Notes: generated by a model not told the origin, from the sequence alone. 56,836 bases of DNA from Bacteroidetes bacterium SB0662_bin_6 (GCA_009839485.1 VXPQ01000030.1:1-56836); one strand, 5' to 3'. Counted from the first letter of the stretch, positions 1-10,570 are shown. Program-made: numbers and translations.

Positions 1-278
1 GAACGAATGGATCGACCGGCGCCGGGGCCGCGGCGCTGCGGCAACTCTACGGCGATGTATGGGAGTGGACGCGCAGCCAGTATGCCCCCTATCCCGGCTA
101 TGCCCCCGCCGAAGGAGCGCTCGGCGAGTACAACGGCAAATTCATGTGCAACCAGTTCGTGCTGCGCGGCGGCTCGTGCGCCACGCCGAGAACACACATA
201 CGCCTCACGTATCGCAATTTCTTTCCGCCGGAAGCGGCCTGGCAATTCACGGGATTCCGGTTGGCCCGGGATCCGTAA
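1..278 (+). CDS. egtB: EgtB C-terminal end (ergothioneine synthase), partial
   Basis: The reading frame is open from the window edge to TAA at 276-278, giving about 91 C-terminal residues; the start lies outside. The sequence has GDVWEWT near the start, then [27 protein letters not shown] and FTGFRLARD. These are the hallmarks of the C-terminal FGE-sulfatase-like domain of EgtB. EgtB is the non-heme iron enzyme that joins cysteine or glutamylcysteine to trimethylhistidine (hercynine) with oxygen to give the sulfoxide intermediate of ergothioneine. The DinB-like N-terminal iron-binding half is not in the window. The next gene is egtD, which supplies the hercynine substrate, so the assignment is well supported by context. 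Confidence 0.88.
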   Translation, partial: TNGSTGAGAAALRQLYGDVWEWTRSQYAPYPGYAPAEGALGEYNGKFMCNQFVLRGGSCATPRTHIRLTYRNFFPPEAAWQFTGFRLARDP

Positions 279-380
279 CAAGAAGCGCGCAACCCTGGCC
301 CAACCTCTTCGTACGAACATCGCTACACCCTCGGCGGCGCTTTCAGGTATATTTTCCGAACGCTATCCGCCACCGAATTC

Positions 381-1328
381 ATGACCCGTTCTGTGCCTTT
401 GTCCGCCGATGCCCTCCTTGCCGACGTTCTGGAAGGCATGGGGCGTACGCCGAAGTCCCTTCCGTGCAAGTATCTCTACGACGCGCGTGGCTCGCATCTC
501 TTCGACCGGATTACGGAACTGGAGGAGTATTACCCGACGGCTACGGAGCTTGCCATCATGGAGGCGCATTTCGACGAAATCGTCGCCTGCCTCGGCCCCC
601 GCTGTCTGCTGCTCGAATACGGCAGCGGAAGCAGCCTGAAGACGCGCCTTCTGCTGGACCGCATGCCGGAACCGGCCGGCTATGTGGCCATCGACATTTC
701 CGAAGAGCATCTGAACGCCTCGATGCGTCATCTCCAGGAGATGTACCCGCATATTCCCATGCGCGCCGTCCCGGCGGATTACACGGCCTCCTTTGCGGTC
801 CCCTCCAACGGCTTCGATGCAGCGCGCACGGTGGTCTATTTTCCCGGGTCCACCATAGGTAATTTCGAACCGCACGAGGCGCACGCCTTTCTTGCGCGCA
901 TGGTGCGGGCGGCGGGCCCCGGCGGCGGACTGTTGATCGGGGTAGACCTCGAAAAGGACCGGGCTACGGTCGAGGCGGCATACAACGACGCGCAAGGCGT
1001 TACGGCGGCGTTCAACAAGAACCTGCTGCGCCGCATGAACAGGGAACTGGGCGCCACGTTCGATCCGGAAACTTTCCGGCACCGGGCCATCTACAACCTC
1101 GAGGAGGGGCGGATCGAAATGTCTCTGGTAAGCGCATGCGATCAGACCGTGCGCGTGAACGGGCATCATATCCGTTTCGAGGAAGGCGAGCCCATCTGCG
1201 TCGAATATTCGTACAAGTTCACCCTGGAGCGTTTCCAGGGCCTTGCGGAGCGGGCCGGGTTCGCCGTACGCAATGTCTGGATGGACGCGGACCGCCTGTT
1301 CAGCGTCCAGTATCTGACTGTTTTGTAA
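381..1328 (+). CDS. egtD: EgtD, L-histidine N-alpha-methyltransferase
   Basis: 315 aa, the usual EgtD length. It trimethylates histidine with S-adenosylmethionine to hercynine, the first step of ergothioneine synthesis, in the cytoplasm. Visible signatures are the N-terminal KSLPCKYLYDARGSHLFD and EEYYPTATE, the SAM-binding segment LLEYGSGSSLKT, and the conserved FPGSTIGNFEP block. RYxTNR-like and YSYKF segments typical of the family lie toward the C terminus. It follows egtB by about 100 bp on the same strand, so the pair is probably one transcription unit. An AT-rich patch (aggtatattttcc, around 345) could be an internal promoter, but that is weak. Confidence 0.93.
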   Translation: MTRSVPLSADALLADVLEGMGRTPKSLPCKYLYDARGSHLFDRITELEEYYPTATELAIMEAHFDEIVACLGPRCLLLEYGSGSSLKTRLLLDRMPEPAGYVAIDISEEHLNASMRHLQEMYPHIPMRAVPADYTASFAVPSNGFDAARTVVYFPGSTIGNFEPHEAHAFLARMVRAAGPGGGLLIGVDLEKDRATVEAAYNDAQGVTAAFNKNLLRRMNRELGATFDPETFRHRAIYNLEEGRIEMSLVSACDQTVRVNGHHIRFEEGEPICVEYSYKFTLERFQGLAERAGFAVRNVWMDADRLFSVQYLTVL

Positions 1329-1363
1329 GGAATTTGCGGGGAAATCGAGCCAACCCCCTCTGG

Positions 1364-1415
1364 TCTATGCAATTAATGCATAGATCATGCATGTATTATG
1401 CGATAATTGCATAGA
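1364..1415. promoter_or_regulatory. Palindromic operator-like region upstream of sulfatase
   Basis: tctatgc at 1364-1370 and gcataga at 1378-1384 form the arms of a near-perfect 21-bp palindrome. A third half-site, gcataga, lies at 1409-1415, exactly 31 bp (about three helical turns) from the second. In addition tctatgcaatt (1364-1374) and aattgcataga (1405-1415) are a perfect 11-bp inverted repeat. This arrangement immediately upstream of the likely sulfatase start at 1429 looks like a multi-site operator for a dimeric repressor that could loop. No regulator gene is next to it. Confidence 0.5.
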
Positions 1416-1428
1416 TCGCGTATCGATT

Positions 1429-3039
1429 ATGCAAAAGGGGAAAGAAAACTGGACGCTCGGGCCGTTGTTCTGGTCATGGATCCTGATGTTGCTTGGTTCA
1501 TGCCAGGTCCAAACACCTGAAGCCGGGAGCACCTCTACCCGCCCTAATATCATCGTCATTCTGACCGATGACCAAGGCTATGGGGACCTGGGCAGTTACG
1601 GGTCACAAACCATCCGTACTCCCCATATCGACCAACTGGCAAACGAAGGAATATTGTTCACGGACTTTTATGTCCACCCGATCTGCTCCCCTTCCAGGGC
1701 TGCCTTAATGACCGGTAGCTACGCGCCTCGGACGGGCTTTGCCGATGTCCAGTTGTGGGGTTCTCCTTTTGGCCTGCATCCCGATGAGGTTACCATTGCC
1801 GAGGTGCTCAAAACAAAGGGCTATGCTACGGCCGCTGTGGGCAAATGGCATCTGGGAGAACAAGACGCCTTTGCGCCGAATCGGCAGGGCTTTGACTTTT
1901 TCTACGGGATCAGACTGGTGAACGGGACGCAGCCCTTTGAAAATTTTGCGGTTCCGCTTTATCGCAATGACTCCCTTCTTACCATCCGCCCCGATCATTC
2001 CCGGATGACCCGGGACTTCACTCGTGAGAGTCTCCGTTTTATCGATGAGCACAAGGAAGGCCCGTTCTTTCTGTATCTCGCCTTTACCATGCCGCATATT
2101 CCTATTTACCCGGGGGAGGGTTTTAGAGGGAAAAGCGGGGTCAGCCTGTATGCCGATGCGATTGAGGAAATCGACTGGAGCGTGGGCCGAATCGTCGAGA
2201 AACTGGAGCAGGAAAACCTGGATGAAAACACGCTCATCATGTATACCTCCGACAACGGCCCGTGGGCCGGGCACGGAGAACAGTCGGGCAGTGCAGGCCC
2301 CCTGCGAGGAAGCAAAATATCGACCTGGGAAGGAGGAGTTCGCGTGCCTGCGATCATGAAATGGAAGAACGTGATACCAGCTTCTCAGACCAGTCGACAG
2401 GTCGTTGGAATCATTGACATCGCTCCCACCCTTGCTGCCCTTGCCGGTGCGGAGATGCCGAAAGACAGAGTGATTGACGGGAAAAATCTTTTTCCGTTGA
2501 TGACGGGAGAGGATCCGGCGGAACCGCTTCATGAGGTGTATTATCATTACGCCGGGACCTGGTTACAGGCTGTCCGGGCAGGGAAATGGAAGCTCCATTT
2601 CGCCCGTCCGGAGAAACGAGAGGGGATTTACGGAGAATGCGCCCCCTGGTTTACCAATGCGGCCGAGGTCTTGCCGGAGGATCTTCTTTTTGATCTCGAA
2701 ACCGACATCGGGGAAACAAGAAATCTCGCCGGCGAGCACCCGGAGGTGGTCCAACGGCTCACGGAGCTTGCAAATCGGGCCAGGGAGGATATAGGGGATT
2801 ATGGACAAAAAGGAAAAAACAGCCGGCCCATCGGCTCCACCTATCCTGCCTTGACAGACATCTCCCGGTATCCTCAAAGCCCGTACGGCCAAGCCATGGC
2901 CGATAGTATGGTGACGGAGATGCGGGCCTTCCAGAGAACCCGTTTTGAGCACTTGATGATGCAGGATACGACCTCTTTGAACGGGCAGGAAAAGCAGGAG
3001 TTGGATTTTTATCGGCAGCAGCTTGATTGGGAGAGGTAA
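1429..3039 (+). CDS. Lipoprotein sulfatase (arylsulfatase-like, S1 family)
   Basis: About 536 aa from the ATG at 1429. An upstream in-frame ATG at 1387 lies inside a palindromic region and would misplace the signal peptide, so 1429 is preferred. A hydrophobic signal ends in the lipobox-like LLGSC. The sulfatase core starts with RPNIIVILTDDQGYGD (metal-binding Asp pair). The formylglycine motif CSPSR, Cys86 from this start, is the Cys-type site that needs maturation by FGE or anSME. VGKWHLG and MYTSDNGPW are further family blocks. It should remove sulfate esters from a glycan at the cell surface. The following GH116 gene suggests a shared polysaccharide or glycoside substrate. No maturase gene is visible here. 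Confidence 0.9.
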   Translation: MQKGKENWTLGPLFWSWILMLLGSCQVQTPEAGSTSTRPNIIVILTDDQGYGDLGSYGSQTIRTPHIDQLANEGILFTDFYVHPICSPSRAALMTGSYAPRTGFADVQLWGSPFGLHPDEVTIAEVLKTKGYATAAVGKWHLGEQDAFAPNRQGFDFFYGIRLVNGTQPFENFAVPLYRNDSLLTIRPDHSRMTRDFTRESLRFIDEHKEGPFFLYLAFTMPHIPIYPGEGFRGKSGVSLYADAIEEIDWSVGRIVEKLEQENLDENTLIMYTSDNGPWAGHGEQSGSAGPLRGSKISTWEGGVRVPAIMKWKNVIPASQTSRQVVGIIDIAPTLAALAGAEMPKDRVIDGKNLFPLMTGEDPAEPLHEVYYHYAGTWLQAVRAGKWKLHFARPEKREGIYGECAPWFTNAAEVLPEDLLFDLETDIGETRNLAGEHPEVVQRLTELANRAREDIGDYGQKGKNSRPIGSTYPALTDISRYPQSPYGQAMADSMVTEMRAFQRTRFEHLMMQDTTSLNGQEKQELDFYRQQLDWER

Positions 3040-3372
3040 GACGGAGCGCCTCGGGCCAGGCGTCTCGAAACCCGAACGCAAGGCCCGACGGGACAAACCA
3101 TTTTTGCAAAAATTTCTTGATAAGAAACGACGGGGTGGCTACTTTGGCCTTTAGTGAGGTGAGGATGGTTTTGCAGAACCGAATGTTAACCTTAACATTT
3201 GTTTTCGTTGCCACCCTTTTGCCTCACTCATCGCCTTTTGGTTTTTGGGAAAGGCCCTAAAGAGGCGGGCGCCCGCGTTGCTACCAATATTTCCCGGTCG
3301 GTCAGAACTCTGAAGCCGGGCTTGTTTATCATCGGGCGAAGAAGAATTTCCGGGCTAAAACGTATCTGAACC
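3040..3372. promoter_or_regulatory. Intergenic region with an 18-bp palindrome before GH116
   Basis: This 333-bp stretch has no convincing gene. At 3182-3199 lies aatgttaa-cc-ttaacatt, a perfect 8+2+8 palindrome, a plausible repressor or activator site for the downstream GH116 gene. A short reading frame through 3027-3260 crosses the sulfatase stop and the palindrome, shows no family features, and is not called. Confidence 0.4.
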
Positions 3373-5970
3373 ATGTCCAGGCTCGCACTTTTTTGGGGCG
3401 CGATGTTGCTGGTGGTTGCCTCTGCCTGTCAAACATCCACCACCCAATGGAATACCGAATGGCCGGTCCTGAAAACCTATTCGGGCCAATATCTCGATGA
3501 AGTCGCCATGCCCCTGGGCGGCATCGGCACGGGCACCGTTTCACTGGGTGGCCGGGGGGACTTGCGGGACTGGGAGATCATGAACCGGGGCGCTCTCGGC
3601 TTCTTACCCGCCTTCAAGCTGGTTCTGCCTACGATCGCCAACGGACCGTTTTTCGCCTTGTATTACAAGCAGCAGGACCGCGAAGGCAAGGTCAGAGTGC
3701 TGGAAGGGCCTGTGCAGGTCAAGGAATACTATGGAGACTGGGGAGCGGATGCCGTCAACTCGGGTTTCCCCCGGTTTGAAGAGACCTCTTTTGCAGCAGC
3801 CTACCCCCTTGCCCAGGTGGACTTCAGGCATCAGGATGTGCCTATGCAGGTACGTCTGGAAGCCTTCAACCCCCTGATCATGGGCGATGCGGACAAGAGC
3901 GGTATTCCTGTGGCGGTGTTGCGATACGTACTGACCAACACGTCGGATGAGGCCATAGAGGCCGCCATTTGCGGGATGGTGCCCAATTATATCGGCGCGG
4001 ATGGCTGGAGCGGAGAGCCCAAAGGGAATGTCAATGAATATCGTGCAGGCGAGGGGTTGGCGGGCATCTTTATGTCCTCCGAGGGGGTGGACCCCGAAGA
4101 TGTCAACTGGGGAACGATGGCCCTGACCACCCCTTCCGAAGACGTGACCTACCGGACTTCCTGGGCGCAATTGGGCTGGAACTGGACCTTTCGGGAGTTT
4201 TGGGATGATTTCGTCGCCGACGGAGAACTCACGGACCACCCCGACACCACACACGCCATTCCGACGCCCCCGGCTACGCTGGCGGTAAAAGTGGGTCTGG
4301 AGCCCAACGAGAGCAAGGTCATCACGTTTATGCTAACCTGGCATTTTCCCAATCGTAGAGCCTGGGATCATGGAGTGCACCATGCGGGAGCTTTCGGGGG
4401 CACGGAAATCGTCGGCAATTATTACACGACGCTTTATCAGGATGCCTGGGATGTAGCGGAGCAGACAGCGGCTGAGCTGGCAGGGCTTGAAAGGGAGACG
4501 GTGCGTTTTGTGGGGACCCTGACGGAAAGCGATGTGCCCGAAGTGCTTAAGGAAGCCGGTTTGTTTAACCTCAACAATCTGCGCAGCCAAACAGTCTTTC
4601 GAACAGCCGATGGCTTCCCCTTTGGATTTGAGGGCACAGGCAGCATCAATGGAACCAAAATAGGCGCTTCAAAAAGTTCGGGATGGGGCTTCGGCACTTG
4701 TTTTCACGTGTGGAATTATGAGTCAACCGTTCCTTTTGTTTTTGGAGACCTCGCCACCAAGTTCCGGGAGGTGGAGTTTATGCATGCCACCAACGAGGAT
4801 GGCGGCATGAGCCATCGGGTGGGCCTGCCGCTTGATATGCGCGCGAAAAGCTTCCAGCGTTGGGCGGCCGACGGCCAGATGGGCACGCTGATCAAGATGT
4901 ATCGCGAGTGGCAGTTGTCGGGAGATGATGAAAAACTTATCGAGATGTGGCCTAACATCAAAAAGGCCATGAGTTTTGCCTGGACGGGCATCTGGGATCA
5001 GGACAAGGATGGCGTCATGGAGGGCAGCCAGCACAACACCATGGACATCAATTACCAGGGTCCCAATCCGCAGATGGCGGCCTGGTATCTGGGGGCGCTC
5101 AGAGCCTCGGAAGAAATGGCGAGGCACGTGGGAGATATCGCCTTTGCCGAGGAATGCAGGGACCTGTATGAACGGGGCCGCGCGTGGATTGACGCCAATA
5201 TTTTTAATGGCGAATACTATGAGCATCATATTCCGGAGGGCACCAGCAAGGTGGCCCAGTTGGGCAAGGGGTGCCTGGTCGACCAGCTGGTGGGTCAATA
5301 CCTGGCGCATACCGCGGGCCTGGGCTATGTGCTGGATCCGGATAACGTGCAGACCACGTTGAGAAGTATCATGAAGTATAATTGGATCGATAACTTCAAC
5401 GAGCATTTCAACACGTTCCGGAGTTTTGGGCTGGGCGACGAGGCAGGACTTCTCATGGCCAGCTATCCTCGCGGCGATCTGCTGGATTTTCCTTTTCCGT
5501 ACTACACGGAGATCATGACCGGCTTTGAATACAGCACTGCCGCCCACATGATCTATGAAGGCCAGGTGGATGCAGGCTTAAAGGTCTTCCAGGCCATCCG
5601 GGATCGCTATGACGGCCATAAAAGAAACCCGTTTAATGAAGGGGAATATGGCCATCGCTATGCGCGGGCCATGGCTGCCTGGGCAGGCATACTGGCCTAT
5701 ACCGGATTTCGCTATTCCGCCGTCGACAACAGCATGGCCTTTAACCCGGAAGAAGGGAAATATTTCTGGTCTAACGGGTACCAGTACGGGAGCGCGACCA
5801 TAACCAATCAGGACAACCGGAAATCGCTGACGCTAAGCGCGCTTAACGGCGACCTGACATTGGACCGCTTTATCCTGAACGGTTATGGACAGATAGACTT
5901 TGAAGAGCCCCGGCATGTCGAGGCCGGTCAGGCTATCACGTTTGAAGTGGAAGAGACGGCCAGTTTGTAA
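3373..5970 (+). CDS. GH116/DUF608 family glycosidase lipoprotein
   Basis: 865 aa. A signal peptide ends in the lipobox VASAC, so the protein is probably a surface or periplasmic lipoprotein. The N-terminal domain begins with [18 protein letters not shown], the signature of the GBA2/DUF608 family. The C-terminal (alpha/alpha)6 domain contains FHVWNYEST and MDINYQGPN. By position these correspond to the nucleophile (Glu450) and acid/base (Asp558) of GH116 beta-glucosidases and glucosylceramidases; that mapping is my inference. Length fits the family. It follows the sulfatase on the same strand after a regulatory gap, and both probably act on the same sulfated glycoside. Confidence 0.88.
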   Translation: MSRLALFWGAMLLVVASACQTSTTQWNTEWPVLKTYSGQYLDEVAMPLGGIGTGTVSLGGRGDLRDWEIMNRGALGFLPAFKLVLPTIANGPFFALYYKQQDREGKVRVLEGPVQVKEYYGDWGADAVNSGFPRFEETSFAAAYPLAQVDFRHQDVPMQVRLEAFNPLIMGDADKSGIPVAVLRYVLTNTSDEAIEAAICGMVPNYIGADGWSGEPKGNVNEYRAGEGLAGIFMSSEGVDPEDVNWGTMALTTPSEDVTYRTSWAQLGWNWTFREFWDDFVADGELTDHPDTTHAIPTPPATLAVKVGLEPNESKVITFMLTWHFPNRRAWDHGVHHAGAFGGTEIVGNYYTTLYQDAWDVAEQTAAELAGLERETVRFVGTLTESDVPEVLKEAGLFNLNNLRSQTVFRTADGFPFGFEGTGSINGTKIGASKSSGWGFGTCFHVWNYESTVPFVFGDLATKFREVEFMHATNEDGGMSHRVGLPLDMRAKSFQRWAADGQMGTLIKMYREWQLSGDDEKLIEMWPNIKKAMSFAWTGIWDQDKDGVMEGSQHNTMDINYQGPNPQMAAWYLGALRASEEMARHVGDIAFAEECRDLYERGRAWIDANIFNGEYYEHHIPEGTSKVAQLGKGCLVDQLVGQYLAHTAGLGYVLDPDNVQTTLRSIMKYNWIDNFNEHFNTFRSFGLGDEAGLLMASYPRGDLLDFPFPYYTEIMTGFEYSTAAHMIYEGQVDAGLKVFQAIRDRYDGHKRNPFNEGEYGHRYARAMAAWAGILAYTGFRYSAVDNSMAFNPEEGKYFWSNGYQYGSATITNQDNRKSLTLSALNGDLTLDRFILNGYGQIDFEEPRHVEAGQAITFEVEETASL

Positions 5971-5998
5971 ACATACAGCGGCACACCCACATTGCACC

Positions 5999-8900
5999 AT
6001 GCATCTTTTGGGTTCACGTCCCGGGTTTTTACGAGGCCGCGTCCTGATCGGGCTTGGCGCGCTCGGCGCGTTGGCGCTGATTTTCCTGATTACTTCCCCA
6101 ACATCGGATGCTGATGTGGACCTTCCCGATGAAGTGGATTTCAACTACCACATCCGGCCTATCCTTTCCAACAATTGTTATGTGTGCCACGGTCCTGACG
6201 TGAGCACCCGGGAGGCGGATCTGCGGCTGGATCTCCGCGAACACGCCACGGCCCGGCTGGAAGGGGGTGGGCGCGCCATCGTACCCGGGAATACCCGCCG
6301 AAGCCTCCTGGTGCAGCGCATCACTGCGGAAGATCCCGAGGTGCGCATGCCCGCGAAGGAGGCCAAAAAGACGCTCAGTCCTCGCGAGATCGCGCTACTC
6401 GAGCGATGGATCAAGCAGGGTGCTGAGTACAAGGAGCACTGGTCACTCATTCCCCCTGCAAAACCCGGCGTACCGGAGGTCCCTGCCGGCTGGCCGGCCA
6501 CGGGCGCCATCGACCGTTTTATCGGCGCCCGGCTTTCGGGTGCAGGACTGAAGCCGGCGCCGCCTGCATCCAGGGAGGGGCTCATTCGCCGCCTGTCCTA
6601 TGTGCTGACCGGGCTGCCTCCATCGCCGGAGGAGGTGCGGGCTTTTGTTGCGGACGAGTCTCCCGATGCCTATGAAAGGCTGGTTGACCGCTTTCTGGAT
6701 TCTCCCCGTTTTGGAGAACGCTGGGCGCGGCACTGGATGGATCTCACCCGCTATGCGGATGCCAGAGGCCACGAGTTCGACTACACGGTTCAGGGGAGCT
6801 GGCGCTATCGGGACTACCTTATTCGCGCCTTCAACGCCGATGTACCGTATGACCGGTTTGTAGCAGAGCACCTGGCAGGGGACATGCTGGAGACGCCCCG
6901 CAGGCATCCCGAGCGGGGATTTGACGAGTCGGTGCTTGGAACGGCTTTTTATGCGCTGGGCGACGCCACGCACAGCCCGGTAGATGTGCGTCAGGATGAG
7001 GCCGATCGAATCGACAACATCATTGACGTCACGACCAAAACGTTTCAAGGGTTGACTGTGGCCTGCGCCCGCTGTCACGATCACAAGTTTGATCCCATTC
7101 CAACGACCGATTATTACTCGCTCTACGGCATTTTCGAGAGCATGCGTTTTGCCCCGACGTCGTTGCTTACTACCGACTTAACGGCGCGACTGGACTCGAT
7201 CAAGGCCCTCAAAACCGAAATGCGCCAGCGTCTTGCCGACGGGTGGCTGGGAGAGCTGGCGGAGGCGCCGGTGCAGCAGGCCGCGCTGCGTTTTCCCCAG
7301 GAAGAGGATCGTGCAGACGAGCCGTCCGAACCGGTTTCGCAGGGGGATGAAACCTCTTCTTTCCGTGTTCTTGGAGATTTCCGCTATGGTAGTTTCGATG
7401 GGTGGTTTACGCACGAACCGGCTTTCGGGAGGGATCCGGTGATGGGCGAACCGATCCTGGATCGCAGGGAGATGACGCTGGACAGTCTGGCTTTCGGCGT
7501 GGCGTCGAGTCAGCGATGGACAAGGGGGATCCCGGGCGCGCTCCGGTCGCCTACGTTTGTCATCGAGCACGATACCATTGCCGTCATGGCGGCGGGACAC
7601 CAATCAACCCTCCGCATCATTATCGACAATTTCCAGCTCATTCAGGCCCCCATTTACGGTGGACTCGAGCAGGTAGTGAAGGATTCGGATCTGAGACTGC
7701 ACCATTTCGACGTGAATATGTGGCGCGGCCGGAAAGCCTATGTGGAGGTGTTGGCGGGTATCTATGAAAAAGGCCGGCACGTCAGCGAGAATCATCATCT
7801 TGTCGGGGACGATTCTACGTATATCGAAGTCGCCTACGCCGTGGCGTATACCGGGGAATTGCCCGATATGGCCTTACATTATTCCTCATCAAGTGGAGCG
7901 TCCCCTGATGCGGTCCAACAGGCCGTCCGCGCATGGGCTTCCGGGCAGGCCGAAGCCGCTCAGATCGCTCTCCTCAACGCTTCCCTGCGGCAGGGTCTCC
8001 TTGGCGCCTCCCTGGATCCCGTAGCCTCCCTGATCGCGCAAATCGAGGAGGTGCAGACCCGCCTTGACGAGGTAGATCGCTTTACAGGGGTGACGGATGG
8101 CGATGCCGTCCACAGCCCCGTCTTTGAACGGGGAAGCTACCGGGTGCTTGCAGGTGACCCCGTCCCGCACCGCTTCCTGACTGCACTGGATCCCGATGGC
8201 GCCCCCTTCACTACCACAGCGAGTGGGCGGCTGGAACTGGCCCGGGCCATCACCAATCCTGAAAATCCCCTGACGGCCCGCGTGATGGTGAATCGTCTTT
8301 GGCATCACGTTTTCGGACGCGGTCTTGTCGAGACGGTGGACAACTTCGGCGCGCAGGGCAAGTTGCCGACACATCCGGCCTTGCTGGACTACCTGGCGCT
8401 TCGCTTTGTCGAGCAGGGATGGTCGGTCAAGTCCATGATTCGTGAGATGGTTCGCTCCCATACGTTTCGTCAATCGACACAGGCGGATGCGCAAGCCGCC
8501 GAGATCGATCCGGAAAACCTGCTCTGGCACTACTATCCCGTACGCCGGCTCGAAGCGGAAGCCATCCGCGATGGAATCCTGGCGGTCTCAGGCCGCCTCG
8601 ATACGACGATGTACGGCGAGCCGGTGCCCATTCATCTGACGGAGTTTATGGAAGGGCGCGGTCGTCCAGCGGCATCGGGTCCGCTCGACGGCGCAGGGCG
8701 ACGCAGCATCTATATTGCCATGCGGCGAAACTTTCTGTCACCGATGATGCTCGCCTTTGATATGCCCATTCCTTTTTCCACCTTCGGCAAGCGCAACACC
8801 ACCAACGTGCCAGCCCAGTCGCTGACGATGCTCAACGATTCCCTGGTGGTTCAGCAGTCCGCCGTTTGGGCCGGCAACCTTGTGGCCCTGCACGGCCTTG

Positions 8901-9109
8901 ACGTTGATGAAAAGATAGACCATATTTACCTGACGGCTTTGTCCCGGCTTCCCACCGAAGAGGAGCGGGACAACGCGATTGCATTTATCCGTCAACAAGC
9001 CAATGGCTATGGACTCTCAGAGGAAGAGGCTTTCGACGATTTGAGATCCTGGGCTGCCTATTGCCACGTAGTACTGAACCTTAAAGAATTCATCTACCTG
9101 GTCTCATGA
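5999..9109 (+). CDS. PSD1-type cytochrome c protein (PSCyt1, DUF1549, DUF1553)
   Basis: 1036 aa from the ATG at 5999; an upstream in-frame start at 5900 would lie within the previous gene. A membrane anchor or signal spans residues 15-32. Then comes the planctomycete-type cytochrome domain with CYVCH (Cys60-His64), and a second heme motif CARCHDHKFDP at Cys356 in the DUF1549 part. DUF1553 forms the C terminus, with NPLTARVMVNRLW and NVPAQSLTMLND. The region between, about residues 455-610, looks like a beta-rich carbohydrate-binding insert. It overlaps the next DUF1501 gene by ATGA, so the two are translationally coupled. This pair is a known conserved module of unproved function, presumably extracytoplasmic redox chemistry on sugars. 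Confidence 0.88.
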   Translation: MHLLGSRPGFLRGRVLIGLGALGALALIFLITSPTSDADVDLPDEVDFNYHIRPILSNNCYVCHGPDVSTREADLRLDLREHATARLEGGGRAIVPGNTRRSLLVQRITAEDPEVRMPAKEAKKTLSPREIALLERWIKQGAEYKEHWSLIPPAKPGVPEVPAGWPATGAIDRFIGARLSGAGLKPAPPASREGLIRRLSYVLTGLPPSPEEVRAFVADESPDAYERLVDRFLDSPRFGERWARHWMDLTRYADARGHEFDYTVQGSWRYRDYLIRAFNADVPYDRFVAEHLAGDMLETPRRHPERGFDESVLGTAFYALGDATHSPVDVRQDEADRIDNIIDVTTKTFQGLTVACARCHDHKFDPIPTTDYYSLYGIFESMRFAPTSLLTTDLTARLDSIKALKTEMRQRLADGWLGELAEAPVQQAALRFPQEEDRADEPSEPVSQGDETSSFRVLGDFRYGSFDGWFTHEPAFGRDPVMGEPILDRREMTLDSLAFGVASSQRWTRGIPGALRSPTFVIEHDTIAVMAAGHQSTLRIIIDNFQLIQAPIYGGLEQVVKDSDLRLHHFDVNMWRGRKAYVEVLAGIYEKGRHVSENHHLVGDDSTYIEVAYAVAYTGELPDMALHYSSSSGASPDAVQQAVRAWASGQAEAAQIALLNASLRQGLLGASLDPVASLIAQIEEVQTRLDEVDRFTGVTDGDAVHSPVFERGSYRVLAGDPVPHRFLTALDPDGAPFTTTASGRLELARAITNPENPLTARVMVNRLWHHVFGRGLVETVDNFGAQGKLPTHPALLDYLALRFVEQGWSVKSMIREMVRSHTFRQSTQADAQAAEIDPENLLWHYYPVRRLEAEAIRDGILAVSGRLDTTMYGEPVPIHLTEFMEGRGRPAASGPLDGAGRRSIYIAMRRNFLSPMMLAFDMPIPFSTFGKRNTTNVPAQSLTMLNDSLVVQQSAVWAGNLVALHGLDVDEKIDHIYLTALSRLPTEEERDNAIAFIRQQANGYGLSEEEAFDDLRSWAAYCHVVLNLKEFIYLVS

Positions 9110-10557
9110 GCAAGTCACATAGTCTTACTTGTCCAATGACCCGGCGCGAGATGTTGACCCTGTGCCGCAATGGCTTTGGGTCGGTCGCCCTGATGGGTCT
9201 GATGGGTACCCCCGCATTCGGCCGGGCGCTTACCAACGAGCGGCAGTTGCCTGACGCCAATCCGTTCGCACCACAGGTCCCGCATCATGTCCCCAAGGTG
9301 CGGAGCGTGATCTTTCTTTACATGGACGGCGGGGTTTCCCAGGTCGACAGTTTCGATCCCAAACCGCGTCTGGATCGCGAACACGGCCAGAATCCACACG
9401 ACAAGTTCAAGGTGGACGCCACGCAGTTTAACGATATAGGCACCATCTTTAAAAGCCCCTGGGAATTCAAACGCTATGGCGAGAGCGGCCTTCCTGTTAG
9501 TGAGCTTTTTCCTCACGTCGGAAGTTGCGCCGACGATCTGGCAGTGATTCGGTCCATGGTGGCCGACTTTCCGGAGCACACGAATGCCAATTTCTTTCTG
9601 CACACCGGTATCGGACTTCAGGGCCGTCCGTCGATGGGCTCCTGGGTTACCTATGGACTCGGCAGTGAAAACCAGGACCTGCCCGGCTACGTGGTACTGG
9701 ACGGGGGGCTGATTCCGCCGGGCGGGCTCGACAACTTCAACAGCGGTTTTCTTCCGGCTTCGTATCAGGGGTCGATTTTCAAGGCCGGCGACGTTCCGCT
9801 CGCCAACATCGTTCCTCTCGAAGCCACGTCGGAGTTGCAGCGTCAGAAGCTGAAACTGATGAGCCAGACCGACGAGCGGCTTTTGGGTCGTATCGGGCAA
9901 GCCGACCAGGTCGAGTCGGCGATCACGAACTACGAACTGGCCTTCCGGATGCAGGCCTCGGTGCCCGAACTTACGGACCTCTCAGGCGAAACACGGGCCA
10001 CAAAAAGACTCTACGGGATGGAGTCCGACGATCCGCATACGCGGAGCTACGCTGCGCAGTGTCTGTTGGCGCGGCGTCTCGTTGAGCGGGGCGTGCGGTT
10101 TATCGAATTGACGTGCCCTCGCTGCGAATCTGATCGGTGGGATCAGCATGCCAACCTGAAAGAGGGGCACGAACACAACGCTCATGCGGTGGATCAACCT
10201 ATTGCAGGGCTTCTGAAGGATCTGAAGGCACGCGGTTTGCTGGAGGAAACCCTCGTGGTCTGGGCCGGCGAATTCGGTCGGACACCGTTCGCGCAGGGTA
10301 CGAACGGGCGGGACCACAATCCGTCGGCGTTCAGTATCTGGCTTGCGGGAGGAGGCGTTAAAAAGGGTGTGGTGTACGGTAGCACGGACGAATATGGATA
10401 CCGTGTAGTGGACAAGCCTACCACGATCCACGATTTGCACGCGACGATGTTGCACCTGTTGGGCATGGACCACGAGCGGCTCACGTACCGGTTCAGCGGC
10501 CGTGACATCCGCCTGACCGATGTGCATGGTCATGTGATTGACGCGGTGCTGGAGTGA
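9106..10557 (+). CDS. DUF1501 protein, Tat-exported partner of PSD1
   Basis: 483 aa. The N terminus contains MTRREMLTLCRNGFGS followed by a hydrophobic stretch, a twin-arginine export signal. DUF1501 belongs to the alkaline phosphatase/sulfatase superfamily fold. Visible family blocks are IFLYMDGGVSQVDSFDPKP, GRPSMGSWVTYGLGSEN, FAFRMQAS-like, WDQHANL, WAGEFGRTP, and the C-terminal HDLHATMLHLLGMDHE. The ATGA overlap with the upstream cytochrome protein indicates that they act together. The exact reaction is unknown. Confidence 0.88.
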   Translation: MSKSHSLTCPMTRREMLTLCRNGFGSVALMGLMGTPAFGRALTNERQLPDANPFAPQVPHHVPKVRSVIFLYMDGGVSQVDSFDPKPRLDREHGQNPHDKFKVDATQFNDIGTIFKSPWEFKRYGESGLPVSELFPHVGSCADDLAVIRSMVADFPEHTNANFFLHTGIGLQGRPSMGSWVTYGLGSENQDLPGYVVLDGGLIPPGGLDNFNSGFLPASYQGSIFKAGDVPLANIVPLEATSELQRQKLKLMSQTDERLLGRIGQADQVESAITNYELAFRMQASVPELTDLSGETRATKRLYGMESDDPHTRSYAAQCLLARRLVERGVRFIELTCPRCESDRWDQHANLKEGHEHNAHAVDQPIAGLLKDLKARGLLEETLVVWAGEFGRTPFAQGTNGRDHNPSAFSIWLAGGGVKKGVVYGSTDEYGYRVVDKPTTIHDLHATMLHLLGMDHERLTYRFSGRDIRLTDVHGHVIDAVLE

Positions 10558-10570
10558 GGAGTTTTTTTTT

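Noticed and set aside
1..278. Formylglycine-generating enzyme for the nearby sulfatase
   Set aside because: The motifs around GGSCATPR and TYRNFFPP and the egtD neighbour identify the C-terminal part of EgtB rather than an FGE.
3027..3260. Short rightward frame between sulfatase and GH116
   Set aside because: It overlaps the sulfatase stop, contains the palindrome and shows no recognisable protein features.
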